NCBI RefSeq assembly: GCF_015277775.1
Contig: NZ_CP063849.1
Coordinates: forward strand, 372,001-436,000
Direction of reading: 5' to 3'
Source of the DNA: Paludibaculum fermentans
GTDB taxonomy: Bacteria; Acidobacteriota; Terriglobia; Bryobacterales; Bryobacteraceae
DNA length: 64,000 bases
The notes beneath the pieces are model-generated. The model was not told the DNA's origin and ran no database searches. It saw only the letters and a program-made list of their open reading frames with translations. Below are positions 16,762-25,343 of this stretch, one piece after another. Positions within the stretch are counted from its first letter, which is position 1, and every line of letters starts with the position of its first letter. The position numbers and the translations under genes are program-made.

Positions 16762-18003
16762 ATGAAATCCGGGGCCTCTACCTATGAGGCGTTCTCCATT
16801 GCGCTTGCCAGCCTGCGGAGCGCCAAACTGCGCAGCTTTCTAACCCTTCTGGGCATTATCCTCTCGACGACGACGCTGATCGCGGTCATGGCCGTGATCA
16901 ACGGCATGAACGTCTACGTCGAGTCCAAGATTGCCGACCTCGGCGCCGACGGCTTCGTCGTGACCCGTTTTGCCTTTTTTGGCGACTGGGATCCCAAGAA
17001 GTTCCTGGAGCTGCAGCGGAAGAACCCCCAGCTGAAACCCGACGAGTTCGAGTTTCTGAAGCAGCGCGCGACGATGGTTCGCGAGATGGGGATGACAAGC
17101 GACCATACCGCCGACGTCACCTGCCGCGGTGAGCGGATGGAGGATGTGAATATCACAGGCGGCAATGCGAACCTGAACATTCTCAATAACATCCAGACTG
17201 AAACCGGACGCTACTTCACTGAGGGCGAGAACGCCAACCACCGCAACGTGGCCTTCATCGGCGCCGACCTCAAGGAGAAGTACTTCGCCAATACCGATCC
17301 TGTGGGTAAGACCATCGAGATCGCGGGCACGGCCTTCCAGGTGATCGGCGTATCCAAGAAGATCGGCAGTGTCTTCGGGCAATCCCAGGACAACTTCGTC
17401 CACATTCCCATCTTCACGTTTTTCAAGATGTTTGGAGCCCGCACGTGGCTCAACTTCTCCCTGCAGGCCATCGATCACGGGCACTTTGAGCAGGCCATGG
17501 ACGAGGTCCGCTCGCTGTTGCGCGCTTACCGGCACCTGCGGCCCGGCGTGGACGATAACTTCATGGTCTTCAACTCGGCGTCCATCATGGGCGCGTGGGA
17601 GAAGCTGACCGGCGCCATCGCCGCGACAGCCATCGCCGTGGTGAGTGTTTTCATGGTCGTGGGCGGCGTCGTCATCATGAACATCATGCTGGCCGTGGTG
17701 ACGGAGCGGACGCAGGAGATCGGCATCCGCAAGTCGCTGGGCGCCCGGCGCGGCGACATCCTGAAGCAGTTCCTGGTGGAGTCCGCCGTCTTATCAGGCA
17801 CCGGAGGCCTGGCCGGGGTCACCATTGCCTGGGTGATCGCCCTGCTGGTGCGAAGTTTCACGCCGGTGCCGATGGAGTTGCCGCTGTCGTCGGTGTTGGT
17901 CGGCGTCGGATTGTCAGCCACGGTCGGCTTGTTCTTCGGCATCTACCCGGCGTCGCAGGCGGCCAAACTCGATCCGATTGAAGCTCTGAGGGCAGAGAAG
18001 TGA
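16762..18003 (+). CDS. MacB-like ABC transporter permease (first of pair)
   Basis: This 413-residue protein has a TM helix near residues 22-45, a periplasmic MacB-PCD domain (about 50-260) and three C-terminal FtsX-domain helices. The cytoplasmic loop RTQEIGIRKSLGARRGDI is the FtsX coupling motif that contacts the ATPase. MacB-type permeases act in mechanotransmission for export of lipoproteins, toxins or peptides. No nucleotide-binding subunit or MacA-like adaptor is encoded nearby. Its stop overlaps the GTG of the second permease, so they are probably a heterodimer. Confidence 0.9.
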   Translation: MKSGASTYEAFSIALASLRSAKLRSFLTLLGIILSTTTLIAVMAVINGMNVYVESKIADLGADGFVVTRFAFFGDWDPKKFLELQRKNPQLKPDEFEFLKQRATMVREMGMTSDHTADVTCRGERMEDVNITGGNANLNILNNIQTETGRYFTEGENANHRNVAFIGADLKEKYFANTDPVGKTIEIAGTAFQVIGVSKKIGSVFGQSQDNFVHIPIFTFFKMFGARTWLNFSLQAIDHGHFEQAMDEVRSLLRAYRHLRPGVDDNFMVFNSASIMGAWEKLTGAIAATAIAVVSVFMVVGGVVIMNIMLAVVTERTQEIGIRKSLGARRGDILKQFLVESAVLSGTGGLAGVTIAWVIALLVRSFTPVPMELPLSSVLVGVGLSATVGLFFGIYPASQAAKLDPIEALRAEK

Positions 18004-19256
18004 AGCCATACAAAATAAATAACTTTGCCCTGATCCTGGCCGGCGTGGGCCTGGCCTGGGATGCGATCCGCGGTCATAAGATGCGCAGCTTTCTGACGGT
18101 GCTGGGCGTCATCATCGGCACCGGCACCATCATTGGGGTCGGCAGCATCCTGACGGGCTTCGACGGTGCGGTCACCAACGCCATCAAGGGCTTTGGCACT
18201 GACAGCGTCATGGTCTTCAAGTGGCAGGCAGGCATCCGGTTTGGCCGCCGTTCGCGGGAAGAGGCGCAGCGCAAGGCACTCACTTACGAGAACGCCGTTG
18301 CGATTCGGGAACGTTGCCCTTCGGTGAAAGGCGTCAGCCCCTACCTGTTCCCGGGCCGCGGCCTCCACAAAGCGCACTATCGGGGGAATGACGTCCTCCA
18401 GTTGAACCTGGGCGGGACGGACGAGAACTACGTCGCCGGCGGCAACGCCGAGATGAAGACCGGCCGGTTCTTCAGCGGGTTCGAGAACCTACACAAGGAA
18501 CCGGTGGTCGTGATCGGCGAGGACATCAATAAGAATCTGTTTGGCGCCGAGGATGCGGTGGGCAAGGAAGTGCAGGTGGACGGCCACAGTTATCGAGTGA
18601 TTGGCGTCATGGTCCGGCCGGCCAATTCCTTCCCCGGCCAGCAGGACAACCGGGTGCTGCTGCCCTACTTCACCATGCGCAAGCTGGAGCCGTCGGCACT
18701 GGAGCACATGATCGTCGTGTCGGCCTATCCCGGCGAGTTGCCGAAGGCGATCGACGAAGTGCGGGGCGTACTGAGGCAGGAGCGCCGGCTGAAGTACAAC
18801 GAGCCCGACAACTTCGGACTCTCCACCGCCGAGCAGATGATCGAGGACTTCCGCCAGGTGACCAGCGTGACCGCCCTCGTCATGGTCGTACTCTCCTCCA
18901 TTGGGCTGCTGGTGGGCGGTATCGGTGTGATGAACATCATGCTGGTGTCGGTGACGGAACGGACCAAGGAGATCGGCGTCCGCAAGGCGTTGGGCGCCCG
19001 CAAGCGCGACATCATCATCCAGTTCCTGACGGAGGCGGTGGTGCTCACCTTCGCCGGAGGACTGCTGGGGATGCTCCTGGGGTGGGTGATCTCCAAAGGC
19101 GCGCAACTGGCTTTCCCGAGTCTCCCGACGACCGTACCGCTGTGGGCCGCGGCCCTGGGCATCGTCGTCAGCGTGGGCGTCGGGCTGTTCTTCGGCCTGT
19201 GGCCCGCGAGCAAGGCCGCCCGGCTGGATCCCGTGGAAGCGCTCCGCTACGAGTAA
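18000..19256 (+). CDS. MacB-like ABC transporter permease (second of pair)
   Basis: This 418-residue paralogue of the preceding permease starts at a GTG overlapping its stop. It has the same plan: N-terminal helix (about 30-55), MacB-PCD periplasmic domain, FtsX helices (GLLVGGIGVMNIMLVSVTE) and coupling loop RTKEIGVRKALGARKRDI. The high identity of the coupling loops suggests both bind the same ATPase, which would have to be supplied from elsewhere. Confidence 0.9.
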   Translation: MKPYKINNFALILAGVGLAWDAIRGHKMRSFLTVLGVIIGTGTIIGVGSILTGFDGAVTNAIKGFGTDSVMVFKWQAGIRFGRRSREEAQRKALTYENAVAIRERCPSVKGVSPYLFPGRGLHKAHYRGNDVLQLNLGGTDENYVAGGNAEMKTGRFFSGFENLHKEPVVVIGEDINKNLFGAEDAVGKEVQVDGHSYRVIGVMVRPANSFPGQQDNRVLLPYFTMRKLEPSALEHMIVVSAYPGELPKAIDEVRGVLRQERRLKYNEPDNFGLSTAEQMIEDFRQVTSVTALVMVVLSSIGLLVGGIGVMNIMLVSVTERTKEIGVRKALGARKRDIIIQFLTEAVVLTFAGGLLGMLLGWVISKGAQLAFPSLPTTVPLWAAALGIVVSVGVGLFFGLWPASKAARLDPVEALRYE

Positions 19257-19276
19257 GCAGCTTCTAATATAAAGGG

Positions 19277-19711
19277 ATGCGGTATTTTCATTGCGCCTGG
19301 CCGGCGGGTCTCCTGCTGTTGGGCGCGACGCTGATGGCTGGGCAGGCCCAGGACAAAGCGAAGGACAAGGCTACGGCGGAGGAAGAGGCGGAGAGCCATC
19401 TCCGATATCCGTTCATCACCGACGCTGAGAACCGTATCATCCAGGACTACTACCGGATCGGTTCAGGCCATCTGCCACCCGGCCTGGTGAAGAAGGGTGA
19501 CGTTCCGCTGCCCCTGGCCAAGCAACTCCATCGCGCGGGCGTGATCCCGGCGGGCCTGGACAAGAAGCTCGACAAGCTGCCCGAGGATCTCGACCGCAAG
19601 CTGGTGCCGGTGCCCGCGGGGTATCTGCGGCGGATCTGCGGGATGACGATCCTGCTGATCCTGGAGAAGTCCAGCCTGGTCGTCGACACGATTGAAATTG
19701 TGCGGCAGTAG
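19277..19711 (+). CDS. CigR/RcnB-like secreted protein
   Basis: This 144-residue protein has a signal peptide (MRYFHCAWPAGLLLLGATLM) and a charged, Lys/Asp/Glu-rich linker. It then has the repeating pattern LPPGLVKKGDVPLPLAKQL and PAGLDKKLDKLPEDLDRKLV ending in GYLRRICGMTILLI and VVDTIEIV. This is the layout of the CigR-like 'anti-virulence regulator' family, also related to RcnB. Function in this organism is unknown. It starts 20 bp after the permease pair and may be co-transcribed. Confidence 0.75.
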   Translation: MRYFHCAWPAGLLLLGATLMAGQAQDKAKDKATAEEEAESHLRYPFITDAENRIIQDYYRIGSGHLPPGLVKKGDVPLPLAKQLHRAGVIPAGLDKKLDKLPEDLDRKLVPVPAGYLRRICGMTILLILEKSSLVVDTIEIVRQ

Positions 19712-19777
19712 GGGCGATTTTCTGCAAGGAACGGCCGGTCCGGCTCGTATTGGAAAAGCAGAGGCCGTACGACTCGT

Positions 19778-20602
19778 ATGAAGCTGGTGTTCGTTCTATC
19801 CGCCCTTTCCGCCGGGCTTTGCCTGGCGCAGCCCCCCGTTGACGAAATCCTCAAGCGCGTTGCCGACAACCAGGAGAAGGCGGCCGAGGCGCGCAAGACC
19901 GTTGTCTACCGGCAGGACACTTTCGTCCGGCTGCTGCGCACCAACGGCAAGATGTCGCGGGAAGAGAAGCGGCAGTACACCGTCACTCCGGACGCGAAGG
20001 GGACCGACAAGAAGCTGGACAAGTTCGAGGGCCGGTACGAGCGCGGCGGGAAGATTCTGACCTACGACAAGCCGAAGTTCCAATACAAGGACACCGACAT
20101 CGACGGGGACCTCATCGAGGATCTGACCGATGACATGATCAACGACAAGAAGTCGCGGGACGGCATCTCGAAGGACCTTTTCCCTTTGACCAAGGACGAG
20201 CAGGCGCATTACACGTTCAAGCTGGAGGGGACGCGCAAGGTGGGGACGGTGGAGGCCTACCGGGTCAGCTTCGAACCGAAGAAGGAAGACGCCAGCCGCT
20301 GCTGGGCCGGCGAAGTGCTGGTCCATCCGGAAGAGTTCCAGCCGATGATGGTGACCACGAAGCTGTCGATGAAGATCCCGCGGGCGGTGAAGATCCTGTT
20401 TGGCATCGACATCAAGCAGTTGGGCTTCAGCGTCAGCTACCGCAAGGTGGATGACGGGCTGTGGTTCCCGGCGACCTACGGGACGGAATTCGGCCTGAAG
20501 GTGCTCTTCGGCTACAAGCGGAACATCACGATGAGCCTGAAGAACGACGACTTCCGGCGCACCCGGGCCGAGAGCAGCATCGCGTTCGAAGAGTCGAAAT
20601 AG
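19778..20602 (+). CDS. Secreted LolA-like hypothetical protein
   Basis: This 274-residue protein has a signal peptide cleaved near LCLAQ. Its beta-rich body is reminiscent of outer-membrane lipoprotein-sorting proteins: YRQDTFVRLLRTNGKMSREE, GKILTYDKPKFQYKD, TFKLEGTRKVGTVEAYRVSF and WFPATYGTEFGL. It contains many Lys and Asp residues. The fold match is an inference. The gene may belong with the upstream permease pair and CigR-like gene, suggesting an envelope role. Confidence 0.65.
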   Translation: MKLVFVLSALSAGLCLAQPPVDEILKRVADNQEKAAEARKTVVYRQDTFVRLLRTNGKMSREEKRQYTVTPDAKGTDKKLDKFEGRYERGGKILTYDKPKFQYKDTDIDGDLIEDLTDDMINDKKSRDGISKDLFPLTKDEQAHYTFKLEGTRKVGTVEAYRVSFEPKKEDASRCWAGEVLVHPEEFQPMMVTTKLSMKIPRAVKILFGIDIKQLGFSVSYRKVDDGLWFPATYGTEFGLKVLFGYKRNITMSLKNDDFRRTRAESSIAFEESK

Positions 20603-20608
20603 GCGCCG

Positions 20609-21400
20609 CTATCTGCGCCCGCCGGCGACGGCCAGGGAGTAGGCGGTGCCGATGATCTCGGGGCTATCGGGATCGATGTTGCCCTGGGCGTTGAAGCGCG
20701 CCCGGTAGAGCTTGTCCCTGGTGGTGGGGTCCAGGGGCAGGGGAAACTCCAGCGACTGGCCGGCGGCGATTTCGATGCTCTTGGGCAGGTTTGCGGTGCC
20801 GTTGGCCATTTCCCAAACACGCGGCGGCGGGGTCTTGCCGGGGACTTTGGGCGGTTCGGCCGCGGCGATGGATTCGATCGTCAGTCCCAGCGTGCCGAAG
20901 GGCACCGTGACCGTTTCGGTGCCGATGTTGTGGATGCTGACGGCATAGCCGGGCGTCAATTCGACGAGGATCGCGCGCACCGGTTTCCAGGCCAGTTCCT
21001 TCTCCAGCCGCGTGAGTTCCTGCATCATGGGAGCGGCTTTGCCCAACGCTACGGGATCGTGCGCGAAGCGGAGTTCGACGTTCCGTTGGCCTGCCTTGAG
21101 CCGGACGATGAAGTAGCCGGAGTCGCGCTGAAGCGGGGCTCCGCCCTCAATGGCATCGGGCACGGCTGCCGCGAGACGCCTCTGATCCGCTGCTGTGAAG
21201 GCCGCGCGGAAGACACCGATGGGCTGGCCGGCATTGAGCGTTTCCTGGCGGATGAGGGTGGCCTGCGCGCCTTCGACAAGGATCCGCAACGGCATGCGGC
21301 CGTAGCCGGAGTGTTGCGCATATTCCAGCGAGAAGGTTGCTGCTTCCGCTCCAGGCATCGCCATGATGATACTCCCCAGCAGTCCGATCAGCCGGCTCAT
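20609..21400 (-). CDS. Secreted hypothetical protein, paralogue of the upstream gene product
   Basis: This 263-residue protein has a signal peptide (LIGLLGSIIMAMPGAEA) and no recognised domain. The middle resembles the product of the next gene upstream: DSGYFIVRLKAGQRNVELRF, DPVALGKAAPMMQELTRLEKE and PVRAILVELTPG align with that protein's segments of the same order (IRINVACGG, DPMALEPARPLLQELDRMAQ, PLRSLRIELDMP). So the two are related, one exported and one without a leader. It overlaps the upstream stop by 4 bp. In a module with an effector-like protease, immunity is one possible role. Confidence 0.65.
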   Translation of the reverse strand: MSRLIGLLGSIIMAMPGAEAATFSLEYAQHSGYGRMPLRILVEGAQATLIRQETLNAGQPIGVFRAAFTAADQRRLAAAVPDAIEGGAPLQRDSGYFIVRLKAGQRNVELRFAHDPVALGKAAPMMQELTRLEKELAWKPVRAILVELTPGYAVSIHNIGTETVTVPFGTLGLTIESIAAAEPPKVPGKTPPPRVWEMANGTANLPKSIEIAAGQSLEFPLPLDPTTRDKLYRARFNAQGNIDPDSPEIIGTAYSLAVAGGRR

Positions 21401-22302
21401 GTCACCTCGAGTTCCACCTGGTTGGAGAAGGCGCAGCCGCGCAGACGTGGGCGGCCCGACACCTGCTCCTCACCCAGGTAAGACGAGTAGACGGCCCGCG
21501 CCAGGTACAGTCCGGGAACGGGTGGCTCCATGACACAGTTGAAGCGCTGTTCCACTTCTTCGCCGCGCGGGACCCAGAGCAGGTCCATCCCATCATCGCG
21601 AATGGGTTCGAGGGGCGAGGCCAGCAACTCGATGGGCGGCGGCGTAAAGCCGGGCACGATTTCGGGTTTGCGGCCGTAGACGAGGATGCACTGCTCCCAG
21701 ATGTGCTCGCGGCGCAGGGCTCCGGGATGGGTGAGCCAGTAGCCTTCCTTGCCGGAGTTCTGGAAGATGACCATGAGCCGCAGGCGCACCTTGGCGGCGG
21801 GCACGGAGTCGGGCATATCGAGTTCGATGCGCAGGCTGCGGAGCGGGTCGGCCCGAACGGATTGGGCCATGCGGTCGAGCTCCTGGAGGAGCGGCCGGGC
21901 GGGTTCGAGCGCCATGGGGTCGGTGAGGCCGAGGGTGACGCGCTGGACCACTCCGCCGCAGGCCACGTTGATACGGATGCGGGTATCGGCGGGCTCGACG
22001 CGGAAGGGCGGCAGTTCGGTCAGGGCCGCTTCGCGGACGAGCTGGATGGCGCGGCGGACGGTTTCGGCCTTGTCCTGTTTGCGGTAGAGGCCGATGGGCT
22101 CGGAACTCAGGTCGACGATGGAGCGGTTGGAAGAGAGGGTGAGGATGCCGTCGCCGGTGAGGGTGAGGCGTTCGTCCCATGCGGAGCCGCCACCTGGGAC
22201 GCCGGAACCGCTGACGGTGTGGCGCTCCAGCCCGAACTCCGCCAGGGCGGCCTGGTCGCCGGAGAGAGCCTGCAACAGAGCCTTGTCGAGAATGGGGTTC
22301 AC
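21397..22302 (-). CDS. Hypothetical protein related to the downstream secreted protein
   Basis: This 301-residue protein has no signal peptide. It starts with a helical segment (MNPILDKALLQALSGDQAAL) and a Gly-rich stretch, then a beta-rich body. DPMALEPARPLLQELDRMAQ and the following PLRSLRIELDMP are shared in pattern with the next gene's product, suggesting a tandem duplication. It lies 16 bp after the metzincin gene and overlaps the next gene by 4 bp. Possible roles are chaperone, adaptor or immunity factor for the preceding protein; none is proven. Confidence 0.6.
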   Translation of the reverse strand: MNPILDKALLQALSGDQAALAEFGLERHTVSGSGVPGGGSAWDERLTLTGDGILTLSSNRSIVDLSSEPIGLYRKQDKAETVRRAIQLVREAALTELPPFRVEPADTRIRINVACGGVVQRVTLGLTDPMALEPARPLLQELDRMAQSVRADPLRSLRIELDMPDSVPAAKVRLRLMVIFQNSGKEGYWLTHPGALRREHIWEQCILVYGRKPEIVPGFTPPPIELLASPLEPIRDDGMDLLWVPRGEEVEQRFNCVMEPPVPGLYLARAVYSSYLGEEQVSGRPRLRGCAFSNQVELEVT

Positions 22303-22318
22303 TTCGTGTTCCAGTTCA

Positions 22319-24544
22319 TCACTTGTTCAGGGTGTCGTAGTCGTAGTCGCGGCCGAAGGTGTTCTTGATGGCTTTCTTGTGAGTTTCGACCATGGCGTGG
22401 AGGTGGCGCTTTTTGACCTTGGTCATGTTCTGGCCCATGACGCAGTTTTCGTCGATGCCGTTGATGGCTCCGTCGCCGGTGAGGGTGTCGTCGGTGGCGC
22501 CGTCCTTGTATTCGTCGGGGTTGCCGATGCGGTGGCCGGTCTCATGGGCGGCGGTGGAGAGGTCGGGGGCGTCCATGAACCAGTTGGCGGCGTTGGCGCG
22601 CATGTTCCCTGGGGCCACGAAGACGACGTGGTCGGCCGCGGTGAAGGTCTCCACCGGGGTGAGGATCAATTCGAGTTGGGTGTCGTAGACGCAGCAGCGG
22701 GTGCTTTTCTGAGAGGTGCACTTGGACCGGCGGAGGATGAAGTGATCGCTCCAGCGGCTGTTGGTTTCGGTGATCCAGGCGGCGCGTTTGGCGACGTTGG
22801 CGGCGGAGTTGAAATCGTAGTCTGTGAATTCCTCGGGCCAGGTCCCGCCGTTGGCCGAGACGAAGCTGGAGCCGTTCTTGTGGAAAGTGATGGCCTGGTA
22901 GTTGGCGGCGGTGATGGTGAAGCCGTCGGGCAGCGACTTCCACTCGGAGCCGTCGTAGTACTCGTTAGGGGCCATGGCGTTGACTCCGGTGCTGCGGCCC
23001 CAGCGGTGTCCGTCATAAGGCGCGCCGCCATCCTTGCCGGTGAAGCCAATGGAGCGGAAGTCGATATAGGTAGCGCCCCATGACTTGACGATTTTGAAGT
23101 TGGCGGTGAGTTTGGTCTTGAACTGATCGGTCTTCTGCTTGAACTCGGAGTGGTTCCCGAAGCCGTTCCAGGAGTCGTCACGCTTGAAGGTCTCCTCGTT
23201 CGTGTCCCGCATGGACTTGACGGTGAGGAGGTTGGAGGTGGCCGGCGCGGCCTTGGCGGCGGTGAACCTGGCTTCGAGTTCGACCTTCTCGAGGAAAGCG
23301 GCTCCGCTCTTGAAGTCGACGTCGTGGATCTCCCATTCGACTTCAATCTTGCCGGCGCTGCTCTGGGTGTCCTGCTGGGTGAGGTTGGGCGAGGCGCCCT
23401 GCTTGGGCGTGAAGTTGATCTGGACAGCGTCGCCGTCGGGCAGGTCAGTATCGGCCAGCAGCTTGACCTTGTCGCCGCAGAAGCCTTCGGCCGGTTCCCA
23501 GCGGGCGTTCCAGATCTTGTAATCGATGGTGGCCAGGGGGATGGGGGCGATGGTCTCGCAGGGGGACTTGAAGGCGATGCGGTCGTAGAAGCGGCAGGCG
23601 AAGGTGTCGTGGGTGACGGGGTATTCGCGGCGCTTGTCGGTGTTCTGGCGGCGGGTCTCGCCATCGGACCAGAAGCGTTTGGTGCAGCCTTCGCCGCCCT
23701 CGGTGGCGAGCGGGCAGGGCCATTTGCCCGGGGTGACGATGCTGTTGGGGCGGAACAGGAAGATGACGACGCGGCGGTTGGGGGAGTTGGCCTCGTTGCG
23801 CGCCTTGGTTTTGCCGGGCTTCTTGAACTCCTTCTCCTCGGCGTTGGAGAAGATGAGCACGGGATTGAATTCGCCGCAGCCCTGGTAGTCGCCCTTGCCA
23901 TCGGGGTCGGCGCCGCGGGCCAGGAAGTCGTCGTTGGTCAGTTGGAAGGCCGCGCCGGTATCGTCGACGCAGGTCTTGTCCATGTAGGCCTGGAACAGCT
24001 TCTCGCGGGTGAGCGGGCCGGGGTCGCCATCGGGGTCGAGTGTGCCGTCGTCGCCCTGGAACTTCTTGACGGCGGCGGTGGTTTTGCCGGAGCCGAAGCC
24101 GGTGGCCGGGCCGGGGTCGTAGCCCAGGGCGGTGAGCATGGTCTGGATGGACTTCAGGCCCCAGTGGTCATCCTTGTCCTTGTAGAGGGTCTCCCACAGG
24201 TCGGTGTTGCGGGTGAGGATGGCGTAGATGGCGGTGGCGCGGCGGCCGCTGAGCTTCTTGTTGTAGTCGTCCTTGCCGACGGGGTCGGCGTGCCCAAAGA
24301 TCGAGATGGGGGCCTTGGGGTGGGCCTTCATCTTGGTGGCGAGGAGGGTGAGTTCGGCGGCGATTTCGGGCTTGACGAACGAGGAGTCGAACTCGAAGCG
24401 GATGTTGTCGACGCGCCAGCAGGCGACGGGGATCAACTGGGCACGGTAAGCGTTGCGCTCCGTTGCACCGTCGAAGTTGGGGGCGACGTAGAACGGTTGG
24501 TCCGGACGCGGCGGATGGTCGGCCGCAAACCCGCCGTCAGCCAT
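22319..24544 (-). CDS. OmpA/peptidoglycan-binding/metzincin-like peptidase, candidate secreted effector
   Basis: This 741-residue protein has an OmpA-C domain at about residues 45-115 (IRFEFDSSFVKPEI, IFGHADPVGKDDYNKKLSGR), followed by a peptidoglycan-binding domain near 130-175 (IQTMLTALGYDPGPATGFGS). A long central region of about 450 residues with many cysteines follows. The C-terminus has the zinc motif HETGHRIGNPD (about residues 664-674, the HExxHxxGxxD metzincin pattern) and a Met-turn candidate NCVMGQ near 698. There is no signal peptide, although both binding domains point to the cell wall. That fits delivery by a contractile apparatus (inference). It is the largest gene of the module and follows the LysM gene after a 156-bp gap. 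Confidence 0.8.
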   Translation of the reverse strand: MADGGFAADHPPRPDQPFYVAPNFDGATERNAYRAQLIPVACWRVDNIRFEFDSSFVKPEIAAELTLLATKMKAHPKAPISIFGHADPVGKDDYNKKLSGRRATAIYAILTRNTDLWETLYKDKDDHWGLKSIQTMLTALGYDPGPATGFGSGKTTAAVKKFQGDDGTLDPDGDPGPLTREKLFQAYMDKTCVDDTGAAFQLTNDDFLARGADPDGKGDYQGCGEFNPVLIFSNAEEKEFKKPGKTKARNEANSPNRRVVIFLFRPNSIVTPGKWPCPLATEGGEGCTKRFWSDGETRRQNTDKRREYPVTHDTFACRFYDRIAFKSPCETIAPIPLATIDYKIWNARWEPAEGFCGDKVKLLADTDLPDGDAVQINFTPKQGASPNLTQQDTQSSAGKIEVEWEIHDVDFKSGAAFLEKVELEARFTAAKAAPATSNLLTVKSMRDTNEETFKRDDSWNGFGNHSEFKQKTDQFKTKLTANFKIVKSWGATYIDFRSIGFTGKDGGAPYDGHRWGRSTGVNAMAPNEYYDGSEWKSLPDGFTITAANYQAITFHKNGSSFVSANGGTWPEEFTDYDFNSAANVAKRAAWITETNSRWSDHFILRRSKCTSQKSTRCCVYDTQLELILTPVETFTAADHVVFVAPGNMRANAANWFMDAPDLSTAAHETGHRIGNPDEYKDGATDDTLTGDGAINGIDENCVMGQNMTKVKKRHLHAMVETHKKAIKNTFGRDYDYDTLNK

Positions 24545-24623
24545 GCTGGTTCCTCCGGACTTGCAGGGTTCCGGCCAAGGGGGCAGATAGAGAGCTGGCT
24601 TTGCATAAGTAGTCCGGCAGAGA

Positions 24624-24660
24624 GCCGGCCAGGGGGCCGGCCGCGGACGAGGGCGTCCGC
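24624..24660. other. Tandem strong hairpins in the intercistronic gap
   Basis: The 156-bp gap between the LysM and metzincin genes holds two adjacent perfect hairpins: GCCGGCC/GGCCGGC (24624-24630 and 24635-24641, 4-base loop) and GCGGAC/GTCCGC (24643-24648 and 24655-24660, loop GAGGGC). They could shift the stoichiometry of the two proteins or be a dispersed intergenic repeat. Confidence 0.45.
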
Positions 24661-24700
24661 CCTCCCGAAGAGTTGCGGCACGGAATTCGGAACCGGGCTG

Positions 24701-25333
24701 CTAGCACAGATGGATCTCTTTCAATTTGGCTTGCGTGTCCGCGTCGCATACTCCGGTGATGTCCAGGCTATTGTCGCACTGGAACTCCTCCAGTGCGGAG
24801 CGGAGCTGCAGAGGGTCGGGCTTCTCGACGACGCCGGCGTTGTAGCCGAGGTTGTTCAGGCGGGCGACCTGGCCTGACTCGTATTCGACGGGATCGAGCC
24901 AGCCGACCTTCATGGGCACGTCGAGGATGTTCAGCTTGTCGACCCGGATGGAGCCGTTCTCCCAGGCGCGCTGGATGGGCTTGCGGAACTTACCGTCGGC
25001 GAGGCTGACGGCGCCGGAGTCGCCTTCGATTTTGAACTTGAAGTCGCAGACGGCGGGTTCGCCGTCGTAGTCGAGGATCATCAGGCGGATCTGGAGGGGC
25101 TGAGGCTTGACCTTGAAGGTGTAGGTGCGGGAGGTGGGGCGGGTTTCGGTTTTGGGCGTCTTATCCGGGATGACGACGACGTCGCCGGGGTAAAGGATAT
25201 TCGGGTTGACGCGGTTGGTCTTCAGATCGGCGTTGGCGCCATCGTCCCAGATGATCGTGTAGTCGAAGAAGTGGTACTTCTCGGCGATCCGGGCCAGGTG
25301 ATCGGGCTGCGCGACGGTGTGGTTCTTTGGCAC
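24701..25333 (-). CDS. LysM and peptidoglycan-binding domain protein
   Basis: This 210-residue protein begins with a LysM domain (about residues 1-55; HTVAQPDHLARIAEKYHF, PNILYPGDVVVIPDK), followed by an Ig-like segment (PLQIRLMILDYDGEP) and a C-terminal peptidoglycan-binding domain (ARLNNLGYNAGVVE, ITGVCDADTQAKLKEIHLC). This layout is typical of LysM-PGB proteins found near VgrG or contractile-tail genes. No VgrG lies in the window. The gene starts 10 bp after the upstream adaptor-like gene and probably shares its transcript. Confidence 0.8.
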   Translation of the reverse strand: MPKNHTVAQPDHLARIAEKYHFFDYTIIWDDGANADLKTNRVNPNILYPGDVVVIPDKTPKTETRPTSRTYTFKVKPQPLQIRLMILDYDGEPAVCDFKFKIEGDSGAVSLADGKFRKPIQRAWENGSIRVDKLNILDVPMKVGWLDPVEYESGQVARLNNLGYNAGVVEKPDPLQLRSALEEFQCDNSLDITGVCDADTQAKLKEIHLC

Positions 25334-25343
25334 GGTGAATCCC

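Noticed and set aside
22094-24877. Long plus-strand open frames opposite the metzincin and LysM genes
   Set aside because: They are Gly/Val-rich antisense shadows caused by high GC. The minus-strand frames carry the recognisable domains.
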